From a bacterium (GTDB lineage Bacteria; Gemmatimonadota; Gemmatimonadetes; Gemmatimonadales; Gemmatimonadaceae), in assembly GCA_027484025.1 (NCBI GenBank), contig JAIXTI010000190.1:1-39426 (forward strand): 39,426 bases of DNA, written 5' to 3'. Below are positions 24,041 to 32,845 of this stretch, one piece after another. The notes beneath the pieces were generated by a model. The model searched no databases, was not told where the DNA came from, and worked only from the letters and a program-made list of their open reading frames with translations. The translations under genes and the position numbers were made by a program. Within the stretch, counting starts at the first letter, position 1. Every line of letters begins with the position of its first letter.

Positions 24041-24209
24041 CGGCACCCGATGTATCAAAAGTTTAACAGGGCGAAACGCTTGCACGTCACGATCTGGTGA
24101 AGGCATTGTGCGCCGCTGTCCCCGCGAGACCGACTGGATTCGGTTGCGCTCGCACCACCCCCGGGGCATCGCGCGTGTCTGCGCTCACCTGATTGGAGGA
24201 GTTCTTCTT

Positions 24210-27200
24210 TTGAGATCCGTGCACAAAGCGGCGCTCGCCGCCCTCGCCCTGCTTTTCCTGTCGACCCAGCGCTTGGAGGCGCAGCGGCGGCTGACCGGCA
24301 AAGTCACTGAAGAGGGGAGCAGCGCTCCCATTCCTGGCGCCTCCGTTCTCGTGGTCGGTGGTACGGCCGGCGCGCTGACGACGGCGACGGGCACGTACAC
24401 GCTCGAGATTCCGGCGGGTGCGGTGACCATTCGAGTCCGCCGCATCGGCTATCGCGCGGAGAACGTCGCGATTGCGGCGAACCAGTCGGTCGCGGACGTC
24501 GTGCTCAAGAAGGACGCCCTGCAGCTGGATGCCATTCTGACGACGGCGCAGCAGGGTACGCTTGAAAAGAAGAACGCGGCGACCGCTACCATTCAGGTGA
24601 CCGGTGAAGAGCTGATGCGCGTCCCGGCGGTGTCGGTCGATCAGGCGCTGCAGGGCAAGGTGGTCGGTGCGCGTATCAACATGAACAGCGGCGCGCCCGG
24701 CGGTGGTGGTCAGATTCAGGTGCGCGGCGTGACGTCGGTGCTCGGCAACGGTGAGCCGCTGTATGTCATCGATGGCGTCATCATGTCGAATGCCTCGATC
24801 GCCGGCGGTCAGAACTCGATTTCACGCGCCTCCGGCTTCGCTGGCAACGTGACCAGCGTGCAGGACAACCGCACGAACCGTTTGGCCGACATCAACCCGA
24901 ACGAAATCGAGGATCTGCAGGTGCTCAAGGGCGCTGCGGCCTCGGCGCTGTACGGGTCGCGCGCCACCAACGGCGTGGTGATCATCACCACCAAGCGCGG
25001 CAAGGCGGGACAGACGCGCTGGAACGCGACGCAGCGTGTTGGCCAGGCCTCGCTGCTGCGCGGTGTGGGGCAGCGCCGCTTCCAGGACACCACGAGCGCC
25101 ATTCAGGCGGCCACACAGGGTGCCAACGCGGCGATTGCGCGCGAACAGCTGGCGGCGGCGATGGCGGCCAACGGCGGGCAGATCCCTTTCAACGACTTCA
25201 CGAGCCAGCTCTTCGGCCGTCAGGATCTCTCGTACGAGAGCTCGGTGCAGGTCACGGGTGGCACGCAGGCGACGCGCTTCCTCGCTGCGGTTGGCCGCAA
25301 GTTCGACAACGGTATTGCCGTGAATACGAACGCGACGCGCGACAACGCCCGTATCAACATCGACCAGACGATTTCGTCGAAGCTGACCGCGCGCGTCGAC
25401 CTTGGGTACACGCGCAGCGTGTCGAACCGTGGTATCTCGGGTAACTCGAACACGCCCGTAACCAGCCCGCTGTATGTGTTCGGCGCGACGCCGAGCTTCT
25501 TTCGGCTCGACGGCCGGGACGCGCAGGGCAACTTCCTCGTGAATCGCTTTGGTGGCAATGCCAACCCGATCAACACGTCGAATCCGTTCCAGACACTCGC
25601 GTTGGTCAAGAACGAAGAAGGCATCGATCGCATTCTGGCGGCCGGTGAACTGAACTATCAGGTCCTCGAAACGCCGACCAACAAGCTCAGTGTGAGCTAC
25701 ACGTTGGGTGCTGACCGTTTCACGCAGGACAATCAGCTGTACAGCCCCAACTTCATGCAGTACGAGCCCAGCGATGGCCAGCTCGGTACGGCGGTGCAGC
25801 AGACGTCGAACAGCCGTCAGCTGAACCAGCTCATCAAGGCGACGCACCGCTTCACGCCGGCCTCCTTGCCGTTCATGCTGACCACCACGGTCGGCGCGAC
25901 GCAGGAAGAGCAGGGGCTGAACCGTGTGAGCGTTCGTGCCATCGGCCTCGTGCCGGGTATCGCCAACGTGAACCAGGGCCAGCAGCTGTCGTTCCAGAGC
26001 CGTGAGTTGCAGCGCGACCAGGCGTGGTTCGCGCGTGAGGAATTCCTCGGCTTCAACGAGAAGCTGTACGTGGCGGCCGCCATCCGTGGTGATCGCTCGA
26101 GTAACAACGGTGACGTGGCGAAGTACTTCATCTTCCCGTCCACGCAGGCGTCGTATCGCTTCGTGAACGTGCTGCCGGCCGTTGAAGAAGTGAAACTGCG
26201 TGCCTCGTGGGGACAGACGGGTAACCGTCCGCTGTACGGTCAGCGTTTCCTGACGCTGCAGGGCGTGAGCCTCATTGGCGGCGTGAACGGCCTCGGTACG
26301 GTCGCGACGCTCGGCAACCCGGCCATCAAGCCGGAGCTCAAGGAAGAAACCGAAATCGGTGTCGATCTGCAGGCGTTCAACCGCCGCGTCGCGCTCGAGT
26401 ACACGTACTTCGACGCGAACGTGCGCGACGCGCTCCTGCTGCGCAACCTGCCGAACTCGTCGGGTGTCACCACGCAGTTCGACAACGTGGGTCGCCTCGC
26501 CAACAGCGGTCATGAAGTGGCGGTCAACCTCGTGCCGTTGCAGAAGAAGGACCTCACGTGGGTCTCGCGCATTGCCTTCCAGCGCATCCGCAACACGGTG
26601 CAGACGGCCGACAACGTAAACCCGTTCCCGCCGAACGTCGGCTTTGGCGCGGCGTATGGCCGTCCGCGTCTGGCGACGGGTGTGTCGACCACGGCGATCT
26701 GGGGCAACCGCCCGATCTTCACGCAGATCAATGGCCGTGACACGGCCTTTGTGCGCGATACGATCATCGGCGAAGGTACGCCAGACTTCGAAATGTTCTT
26801 CACGAACACCTACACCGTCGGTCGATTCACGATGAATGTGCAGGTGGATTGGCGTCGTGGCGGTGACGTGTCGAACGTCGGCCAGAACGTGTTCGACCAG
26901 TACCGCAACGCACGCGACCACGATAACGCCTCGCCCTGCCGCGGAGCGACCATTGCCCGCGAGGACTGCGTGATCATCGCTGGCGGTCGCCGCACGCTCC
27001 TCGATACGTCGTCGACTGCCCGCCTCGGTGACTACCGCTGGGCCAAGTGGAACGGCGGTCAGGATGCCCGCATCATCACGCAGGACGGTTCGTTCGTGAA
27101 GCTGCGCGAGCTCTCGATCAGCTACGACGTTCCCGCCTCGATGACGAAGCGTGTGTTCGGTGATCGCGGCAACACGGTCCGCCTCAACATGGTTGGCCGT

Positions 27201-27341
27201 AACCTCGCCATCTTCACCCCGTACTGGGGCATGGATCCCGAGGTCAGCAACTTCGGCAACAACAACGTGGGACGCTTCGTCGATCTCGCGGCCTTTCCGC
27301 CCAGTCGTCAGTTCTTCTTCTCCGTCGACGTCGGGTTCTGA
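24210..27341 (+). CDS. SusC/RagA-type TonB-dependent outer-membrane receptor
   Basis: Imports oligosaccharides or peptides across the outer membrane using energy from TonB, with a SusD-like lipoprotein as lid. The TTG at 24210 is the best start: GGAGGA lies 9 nt upstream and a signal peptide follows (RSVHKAALAALALLFLS, cleaved after LEAQ). Next is a carboxypeptidase-like beta domain (about 26-85, RLTGKVTEEGSSAPIPGASV), then the plug with LYVIDGVIMSN and the closing LKGAAASALYGSRATNGVV, then the large barrel. The last residues (FFFSVDVGF) end in Phe, as in outer-membrane barrels. Mature length of about 1,000 is normal for SusC. The SusD-like gene begins 3 nt after the stop. The substrate cannot be told from sequence. 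Confidence 0.92.
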   Translation: MRSVHKAALAALALLFLSTQRLEAQRRLTGKVTEEGSSAPIPGASVLVVGGTAGALTTATGTYTLEIPAGAVTIRVRRIGYRAENVAIAANQSVADVVLKKDALQLDAILTTAQQGTLEKKNAATATIQVTGEELMRVPAVSVDQALQGKVVGARINMNSGAPGGGGQIQVRGVTSVLGNGEPLYVIDGVIMSNASIAGGQNSISRASGFAGNVTSVQDNRTNRLADINPNEIEDLQVLKGAAASALYGSRATNGVVIITTKRGKAGQTRWNATQRVGQASLLRGVGQRRFQDTTSAIQAATQGANAAIAREQLAAAMAANGGQIPFNDFTSQLFGRQDLSYESSVQVTGGTQATRFLAAVGRKFDNGIAVNTNATRDNARINIDQTISSKLTARVDLGYTRSVSNRGISGNSNTPVTSPLYVFGATPSFFRLDGRDAQGNFLVNRFGGNANPINTSNPFQTLALVKNEEGIDRILAAGELNYQVLETPTNKLSVSYTLGADRFTQDNQLYSPNFMQYEPSDGQLGTAVQQTSNSRQLNQLIKATHRFTPASLPFMLTTTVGATQEEQGLNRVSVRAIGLVPGIANVNQGQQLSFQSRELQRDQAWFAREEFLGFNEKLYVAAAIRGDRSSNNGDVAKYFIFPSTQASYRFVNVLPAVEEVKLRASWGQTGNRPLYGQRFLTLQGVSLIGGVNGLGTVATLGNPAIKPELKEETEIGVDLQAFNRRVALEYTYFDANVRDALLLRNLPNSSGVTTQFDNVGRLANSGHEVAVNLVPLQKKDLTWVSRIAFQRIRNTVQTADNVNPFPPNVGFGAAYGRPRLATGVSTTAIWGNRPIFTQINGRDTAFVRDTIIGEGTPDFEMFFTNTYTVGRFTMNVQVDWRRGGDVSNVGQNVFDQYRNARDHDNASPCRGATIAREDCVIIAGGRRTLLDTSSTARLGDYRWAKWNGGQDARIITQDGSFVKLRELSISYDVPASMTKRVFGDRGNTVRLNMVGRNLAIFTPYWGMDPEVSNFGNNNVGRFVDLAAFPPSRQFFFSVDVGF

Positions 27342-27344
27342 GCC

Positions 27345-28751
27345 ATGACTATTTCTCACATGACTTTCGTTCGCGGGATCGCACTCTCCGCCCTTGTCGC
27401 GCTCGCTGCCTGCAGCGCCGACCGTCTCAACGTGCCCAGCTTCAACGACCCGGCGGTCGGCCCGTCCGACCGTCCGCTGTTGCAGAATCTGGCGAGCGGT
27501 ATCCTCGCCGAGCAGCGTGGTGGTATGGCGGGGCTCATCAGCAACGTCGGCATCTTCGGCCGCGAGTCGTACAACTACACCGGCTCAGAGCCGCGCAACG
27601 TGACGCTGTTCCTCTCCACGTTCCCGCTCGACAACTCGGGCTTCACGAACGGCCAGTGGGACCCGCGTTTCCGCAATATCCGCAACGCACTCAATCTCAT
27701 CACGATTGCGGAAGAGGCGTCATTCCTCACGGATGGCGAGAAGAACGCGGTGCGCGGTTTCGCGAACACGATGCGGGCGCTGGATCTGTACTACGTTGTG
27801 GCCACGCGCGACACGATCGGGGCACCGACCGCGGTCGATCTGGTGGGCAACACCGCGCAGCCGTTCGTGAGCCGCGACTCGGTATACCGCTTCATCTCGG
27901 CCACGTTGGACCTGGCCAACACGCAGCTGTCGGCCGCCGGCTCCGCGGCGTTCCCGTTCAACCTGACGACGGGCTTTGCGGGCTTCAACACGCCGGCCAC
28001 GTTCCGTCAGTTCAACCGGGCACTCGCGGCACGTATGCAGGTGTATCGCGGAACGATGGGGTGTGGCGCGGCGTGCTTCAACGCTGCGTTGACCGCGTTG
28101 AACGAGAGCTTCATCAACTCGGCGGCGGGTGCAGACCTTCGTCGTGGCGTATACCATGTGTACTCCACGTCGTCGGGTGACGCGCTCAACGGCCTCAACA
28201 ACGCGGTGAGCCCCGATGTCATCTCGCATCCGAGCATCCGTACCGATGCGCAGTTGCAGACGACCGGTCAGCCCGACGCGCGTTTGGCGGCCAAGACGCG
28301 CACGTTGGTCCCTGCCCGTACGGCGCCGGGTGCCAATCTCGGCATCCCGACCGATGTCGGCTTTAACATCTACCCCGACCAGGCCAGCCCCATTCCGGTC
28401 ATCCGGAATGAAGAGCTGATTCTGCTCCGGGCGGAAGCGAACATCGGGTTGTCCAACTTCGCGGCCGCGACGACGGACCTGAACTACATCCGTGCGTCGG
28501 CGGGTGGAGCGCTGGCGCCGTTGGCGGTGCCGACGAGTGCCAACGAGGCCATCACGGCGTTGCTGTACGAGCGTCGTTACTCGCTGCTGCTCGAAGGACA
28601 TCGCTGGTTCGACGTGCGTCGCTACGGCCGCATCAACTCGCTGCCGTTGGATTTGCCGACGCACTTCCGTGTCACGGTGATGCCCGTGCCGCAGGCGGAG
28701 TGCGTATTCCGCGCCACTCAGCCGCAGGCGCTGCGCGCTCCGGGATGCTGA
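27345..28751 (+). CDS. SusD/RagB-type nutrient-binding lipoprotein
   Basis: Lid and ligand-binding partner of the SusC-like receptor, at the cell surface. The lipobox is LAAC (Cys23 counted from 27345), so the mature protein is lipid-anchored. The C-terminal SusD signature is present: RNEELILLRAEANIGL, DLNYIRASAGG, LLYERRYSLLLEGHRWFDVR. TPR-like helices fill the middle. It starts 3 nt after the SusC stop, with no ribosome-binding site of its own apparent, which suggests coupled translation; ATG 27360 is an alternative. A strong terminator follows the stop. Confidence 0.92.
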   Translation: MTISHMTFVRGIALSALVALAACSADRLNVPSFNDPAVGPSDRPLLQNLASGILAEQRGGMAGLISNVGIFGRESYNYTGSEPRNVTLFLSTFPLDNSGFTNGQWDPRFRNIRNALNLITIAEEASFLTDGEKNAVRGFANTMRALDLYYVVATRDTIGAPTAVDLVGNTAQPFVSRDSVYRFISATLDLANTQLSAAGSAAFPFNLTTGFAGFNTPATFRQFNRALAARMQVYRGTMGCGAACFNAALTALNESFINSAAGADLRRGVYHVYSTSSGDALNGLNNAVSPDVISHPSIRTDAQLQTTGQPDARLAAKTRTLVPARTAPGANLGIPTDVGFNIYPDQASPIPVIRNEELILLRAEANIGLSNFAAATTDLNYIRASAGGALAPLAVPTSANEAITALLYERRYSLLLEGHRWFDVRRYGRINSLPLDLPTHFRVTVMPVPQAECVFRATQPQALRAPGC

Positions 28752-28783
28752 GCACGGCGGTCGTCTGAGTTGACGGCAAAAGG

Positions 28784-28821
28784 AGAGCGGCGAACCAGCA
28801 ATGGTTCGCCGCTCTTTTTTG
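28784..28821 (+). terminator. Rho-independent terminator of the SusC/SusD operon
   Basis: AGAGCGGCGAACCA (28784-28797) and TGGTTCGCCGCTCT (28802-28815) form a perfect 14-bp stem with a GCAA loop, followed by a T run at 28815-28820. It lies 32 nt after the SusD-like stop. Confidence 0.95.
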
Positions 28822-28859
28822 TCTCGACAGTCACCGTCGTCTCCCGCGACGTTTCCGTG

Positions 28860-30728
28860 CTACACCACACTGTCTGTCCGCACCTCACGCTCATCCAGAA
28901 TGTCCCGGATCATGCGAGCGGTGCGGCGCGTCTCGTAGGGCTTGTAGACGAAGTTCGTGCCCGTCGGGAGCTCACCGGTTTGTGTCACGAGGTAGTCGCC
29001 CGTGTAGCCGCTGACGAACATGACTTTGATGTGCGGGCGAAGCGCGCGCACGCGACCGGCGAGTTCGAAGCCGTTCATGCCGGGCATCATGACGTCGGTA
29101 AAGAGCAGGTGCAGGGGTTCCGATGACTTCTCGGCAATCTCGAGCGCCTCGGCGCCCCCCGAGGCCACAAATACTTTGTACCCTTGGCGTCGCAGGAAAC
29201 GCTCCGCGACGCGGCGTACCGCATCTTCGTCTTCGACGAGCAGGACGGTCTCGGTGCCCGTCTGTTCTGTGGGAAGCGTGGGGTGCTCGGTCAGGGCGTG
29301 CCCGGTGCGGTCTACCTCGGGTAACAGGACATCGACGACGGCCCCCTCGCCCGGGCTGGACTCGATCGTGATGGACCCACCGTGCTGCTGGATGACGCCG
29401 TAGGCGGTGGCGAGTCCCAGGCCTGTGCCTTCGCCGGGTTTTTTGGTGGTAAAGAACGGCTCGAAGAGGCGGCGCTTGGTGGCCTCGTCCATGCCGACCC
29501 CCGTGTCGCGCACCCGAATGCGAATGGAAGGGACGCCGTCGTGCCGCACCCGGCTCACGTCGACGAAACAGCTCCCGCCGTCGGGCATCGCGTCGCGTGC
29601 GTTGGCGGTCAGGTTCATGAGTACCTGCTCGACCTGATTGGGGTCGGCGTTCACCCACAGGTCGCGTTCCTGCACCGACACATCCAGCGCGATCCGTTCG
29701 CCGAGGACGCGCTGCAGCATGCGCGCGACATCTTCGACGCGTTTACCGGCGTCGAATGACACCCGTTCGATGACCTGCTTGCGGCCGAAGGCGAGGAGCT
29801 GCTTGGTCAGGAGGGTCGCGCGCTCACTGGCCCCAATGGCGTCCTCGAGCGGCTCACGATCGGCACCGTCGGGCAGCTCCTCGAGCGTAAGGTGCAGGTT
29901 GCCGTCGATGACAGTGAGCAAGTTGTTGAAGTCGTGCGCGACACCGCCGGCCAAGCGCCCGAGTGATTCGAGGCGTTGCGCATGCAGGAGCTGCTCGCCC
30001 AGAACCCGGGCTTCACGTTCTGCGCGCGCCCGTTCGTCCATCTGCGTTTGCAGCGCGGCGTTCGCGGTTTGCAACTCGGCGGTTCGCTGCGCGACTTTGG
30101 CGTCGAGATCCGCGAGCGCGTCGTTCAGTGCCTGGCGTTGCTCGCGGTCGAGCGCGGTGAAGAGGGCCAGCTCGCGCAAGTTGCGCGCGCGCAGTGCGAT
30201 CAGCGCGATGGTGATCACGGACGTCGTCGTGATCATGACGAGAAAGCGAATGGCCGTGGCCAGGTCCGCGACCAATAGGAGTACGGGCGCCGTGACGACC
30301 AGCAGAATGACGGCGACGGCGACGCCCCAGCCCACCACCGTCATGCCCGCGCCGGCACCGACCAACAGGATGCAGATATACATGGCGTGCAGCGGCATGC
30401 GCAGCAGCCACATGGCGAGCAGAATGTTACTCGCGATGAGCAGGATCATCGCGGTGGCCAGCGGATGCGCGTGGACTTCGCGGAGCCGGCCCTGGCGAAT
30501 GGACGACCACACGAGGGCACAGGCGACGGACGTCACCGCATCGTGCACCATCATGGTTTCGCGAATGCCCGGCGGAAAATCGACGAGGTTGTACAGCAGG
30601 AAGCCGAACATCGTGATCGCCGCGATGGCCGCCATCGGCCGCAGCGTCTCGAGGGCGCCACTACGTCCGCTTGGCGCCGCCTCGCTTGGTTGCTCTCGAC
30701 GTCTGATGAGTTCCGCAGACTGCGGCAT
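28860..30728 (-). CDS. Hybrid sensor histidine kinase with six-helix membrane sensor and receiver domain
   Basis: Senses a signal at the inner membrane and relays phosphate internally. Six hydrophobic segments lie at about residues 30-175. A coiled coil follows (about 190-245), then the H-box with H265 (GGVAHDFNNLL), the N-box N376 (LTANARDAM), and G-boxes (RDTGVGMDE; GTGLGLATAYGV). A receiver domain covers about 494-615 with the acidic pair in VEDEDA and phosphoacceptor D546 (LFTDVMMPGMNG). No phosphotransfer or output domain follows, so an unlinked partner is expected. The ATG at 30728 has AGAGG upstream; an in-frame codon at 30809 would add 27 residues unlike a signal or membrane segment. 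It sits 114 nt downstream of the TetR-led genes on the same strand. Confidence 0.88.
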   Translation of the reverse strand: MPQSAELIRRREQPSEAAPSGRSGALETLRPMAAIAAITMFGFLLYNLVDFPPGIRETMMVHDAVTSVACALVWSSIRQGRLREVHAHPLATAMILLIASNILLAMWLLRMPLHAMYICILLVGAGAGMTVVGWGVAVAVILLVVTAPVLLLVADLATAIRFLVMITTTSVITIALIALRARNLRELALFTALDREQRQALNDALADLDAKVAQRTAELQTANAALQTQMDERARAEREARVLGEQLLHAQRLESLGRLAGGVAHDFNNLLTVIDGNLHLTLEELPDGADREPLEDAIGASERATLLTKQLLAFGRKQVIERVSFDAGKRVEDVARMLQRVLGERIALDVSVQERDLWVNADPNQVEQVLMNLTANARDAMPDGGSCFVDVSRVRHDGVPSIRIRVRDTGVGMDEATKRRLFEPFFTTKKPGEGTGLGLATAYGVIQQHGGSITIESSPGEGAVVDVLLPEVDRTGHALTEHPTLPTEQTGTETVLLVEDEDAVRRVAERFLRRQGYKVFVASGGAEALEIAEKSSEPLHLLFTDVMMPGMNGFELAGRVRALRPHIKVMFVSGYTGDYLVTQTGELPTGTNFVYKPYETRRTARMIRDILDEREVRTDSVV

Positions 30729-30842
30729 TCCTGGCCTCTTTCGGTGCGCTTGAGCGCCCCGTCGTCGGGACCTCGGAAATATGGGTCCGGCCGGGTCGGG
30801 ATGCCACAATGGCGCCCGCGAGCCGGGAAGGGAGCCCGCGGT

Positions 30843-31565
30843 TCAGGGACCGCCGAGAAGCGTTCTCGCCAGCTTGTCGAACCACGGCGCTCGGGCGATG
30901 AGCGGGAAGCTCACCTGAATTGCCAGCAGTGTGACGATGGTCGCGGGGTATACCGGTTCCATCTGCATCGCGCGTCGATCGCGCACGATGAGCCCTGCGA
31001 GCATGGCGTGCGCCGTGCCGAGAGCGAGGTGAGAGGCCGTGAGAGGCCCGACACTGAAGAGGGCCATGTACCCGCGTCCAAGTCCTGCGGGCAACGCCAA
31101 CAGGCCGGTGGCTGCCATAACGCGGCTGTGCACGGCCGGCCGGCGAACCCACGCCACCGCGACGGCGACGAGTGCGACAAAGAGGGCGAGCAAGAGTACG
31201 TCGAGTGCCAGCAGGCCGTATCCGGTGGGGCGGAAGTTGTCGTTGGCGATCGCCGCCGTCGCGATGGCGGACAGCATGGGAACTGACGTCGCGACCAGAC
31301 CGATGGCGAAGATGATGCCCAGCACGGCGCTGATGCGATGCCACTCGCGACGGCGTGTGTCGGCGAGAAACGCCTGACTGACGAGCAACACCGACCACCC
31401 GAGTGCCATGATGCCGTGCGCGGTATGCGCCACGTTGAGGGGGTGCGGGCGGTTGCTGAAGCTGCTGGCAAAGCCCGCCACCGTGGCGACGACGATGGCG
31501 AGGAGCCACCACCCGGCACCGGTCGCGGCGCCGACCGTGCTTCCGGCTGCCGTGGTGCGCGTCAT
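30843..31565 (-). CDS. Hypothetical seven-helix membrane protein
   Basis: About seven hydrophobic segments (starting WWLLAIVVATVAGFASSF, ILLALFVALVAVAVAW, and others) with His residues at the membrane edges (HTAHGIMALGWSV, REWHRISAVLG). The plan is like small integral-membrane proteins of unknown role such as DUF2306-type, but I cannot confirm it. The ATG overlaps the cupin stop by 4 bp (ATGA), so the two are co-translated. Being downstream of a TetR regulator and a cupin suggests a stress, detoxification or metabolite-handling role, which is inference. Confidence 0.65.
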   Translation of the reverse strand: MTRTTAAGSTVGAATGAGWWLLAIVVATVAGFASSFSNRPHPLNVAHTAHGIMALGWSVLLVSQAFLADTRRREWHRISAVLGIIFAIGLVATSVPMLSAIATAAIANDNFRPTGYGLLALDVLLLALFVALVAVAVAWVRRPAVHSRVMAATGLLALPAGLGRGYMALFSVGPLTASHLALGTAHAMLAGLIVRDRRAMQMEPVYPATIVTLLAIQVSFPLIARAPWFDKLARTLLGGP

Positions 31566-32053
31566 GTTGCGGGTGGCGTGGTGAGCGGCGGGCCAAGCGT
31601 GGTGAGGCCATAGCGTGCATCGAGAGACACCAGCTGCTCCATGCTCGGCAAGCCGCCCGGCGGCGTGATGGACGACAGCTCGACGAAGAAATGGGCGAAG
31701 TCGCCCGGGGTGGTGACGATGAGCAGACGGGCGGTCTGTTCGGAGAAATTCTGGTAACGATGCGGTGTGCCGCGCAGGAGACCGACCGACCCGCCGGCAT
31801 GCACCGTATGGCAGACGCCGTCGACTTCGAAGACGAGTTCCCCTTCGAGGACGTAGAAGAATTCGTCTTCGCGCGTGTGGACATGCAGCGGTGGTCCGCT
31901 CATGGGCGGCGCCTCGAGATGAAATACGGCATAGCGACCGTCGCTGTCTTCGGGCGCGATTTTCACGAGAGTCTTTTCGCCGACAATGTTGAGCGGAGCG
32001 GGCGTCCGGCCGGCGTCGGCGGCGAGAATGACTGGTGGCGTGGCGGGGATCAT
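31562..32053 (-). CDS. Single-domain cupin protein
   Basis: A small beta-barrel protein with a metal site formed by H57, H59 (HVHTREDEFF), E63 or E64, and H98 (LLRGTPHRYQ), followed by the usual cupin segment LEGELVFEVDG. Members act as dioxygenases, isomerases or sensors; the substrate here is unknown. ATG 32053 overlaps the TetR stop by 4 bp (ATGA). No signal peptide, so it is cytoplasmic. Length (163) fits a single-domain cupin. Confidence 0.85.
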   Translation of the reverse strand: MIPATPPVILAADAGRTPAPLNIVGEKTLVKIAPEDSDGRYAVFHLEAPPMSGPPLHVHTREDEFFYVLEGELVFEVDGVCHTVHAGGSVGLLRGTPHRYQNFSEQTARLLIVTTPGDFAHFFVELSSITPPGGLPSMEQLVSLDARYGLTTLGPPLTTPPAT

Positions 32054-32700
32054 GGCGGGGTGGGTGAAGTCGAAAGGAGGGCCTGCATGGCGGAACAGGC
32101 GGCGTCGGCGGCGCCGACGGGGGAGAGCTGCCCGCGATCGCGCAACATTTGCCAGAACGGGGCGCTGTAGATCGCCACGCAGGTGGCGACCAGTTGTGCG
32201 CCCTGCTTGCGGCTCATGATGGCGAGGCGCGGTGCGAGCGCGCGCTTGAAGGCCGCGCGTCCTTCGGCCGATCCGTGTTGACTGATGTTGGCGCGCGGGG
32301 CCGCCGCGATGACGGCGCGAGTGAGCGCGTTGTTGCGCTCGAACTGCGCGAAGAGGTCGCGGAGAGACGGAATGATGGTCGCTTCGGTCTCGGGCCACAC
32401 GGTGCCCGTCTGGTCGCGCAACTGGCGCCAGACGGCGGCGACGAGGTCGCTTTGTGTGGGGAAGTAGCGATACGCCGTGCGGGGCGAGACGCCCGCGGCG
32501 GCGGCCACCGCTTCGTGATTGAACGGCGCCTCGGGCGCCTGTTGCAGGAGCGCGAAGGCGTGTTCGGCGAGTAGTGTGGCCACCGCGGCCCGTCGGCGGG
32601 TCGCACTCGCCGATGTGGCGTTGGTGCCGTCGTCAGTGGCCGGCGTTCTGGTGCGTGCAGGCGCCCGGCCAGCGGGGCGTGCGGGAGATCGGGAAGGCAT
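32050..32700 (-). CDS. TetR-family transcriptional regulator
   Basis: Cytoplasmic repressor with an N-terminal HTH (AAAAGVSPRTAYRYFPTQSDL, residues about 65-85) and a helical ligand-binding part. The first about 40 residues are a basic, low-complexity extension. It heads a minus-strand operon with the cupin and the membrane protein through two 4-bp overlaps. The ATG at 32700 immediately abuts two 14-bp palindromes, probably its own operators, so self-repression is likely. The ligand is unknown. Confidence 0.88.
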   Translation of the reverse strand: MPSRSPARPAGRAPARTRTPATDDGTNATSASATRRRAAVATLLAEHAFALLQQAPEAPFNHEAVAAAAGVSPRTAYRYFPTQSDLVAAVWRQLRDQTGTVWPETEATIIPSLRDLFAQFERNNALTRAVIAAAPRANISQHGSAEGRAAFKRALAPRLAIMSRKQGAQLVATCVAIYSAPFWQMLRDRGQLSPVGAADAACSAMQALLSTSPTPP

Positions 32701-32734
32701 GACAGTATACTGCCACAAATGACAGTAGACTGTC
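32701..32734. promoter_or_regulatory. Twin palindromic operators at the TetR start codon
   Basis: GACAGTATACTGCC (32701-32714) and GACAGTAGACTGTC (32721-32734) are near-identical inverted repeats with GACAGT half-sites. Their centres are 20 bp apart, i.e. two helical turns on one DNA face. The first touches the TetR start codon. TATACT is readable on both strands in the first site (32704-32709 for the minus strand) and could be a -10; if so the TetR message would be almost leaderless. Confidence 0.7.
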
Positions 32735-32845
32735 AATACGGTTGCCGCCGAGGCGATGCGCGCGCCCCCGCTGGCCGGAGGCGTGTTGGGGCCGCATGTT
32801 TGGCCCGTCTCCCCGGTCACCTCTCCCGTCCCTGCCGAACCTGCC

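Noticed and set aside
24822-27359. Very long open frame on the minus strand across the SusC-like gene
   Set aside because: It lies antisense to a clear TonB-receptor gene, reads as Arg/His/Val-rich sequence with no motif, and is the usual by-product of high-GC third-position bias.
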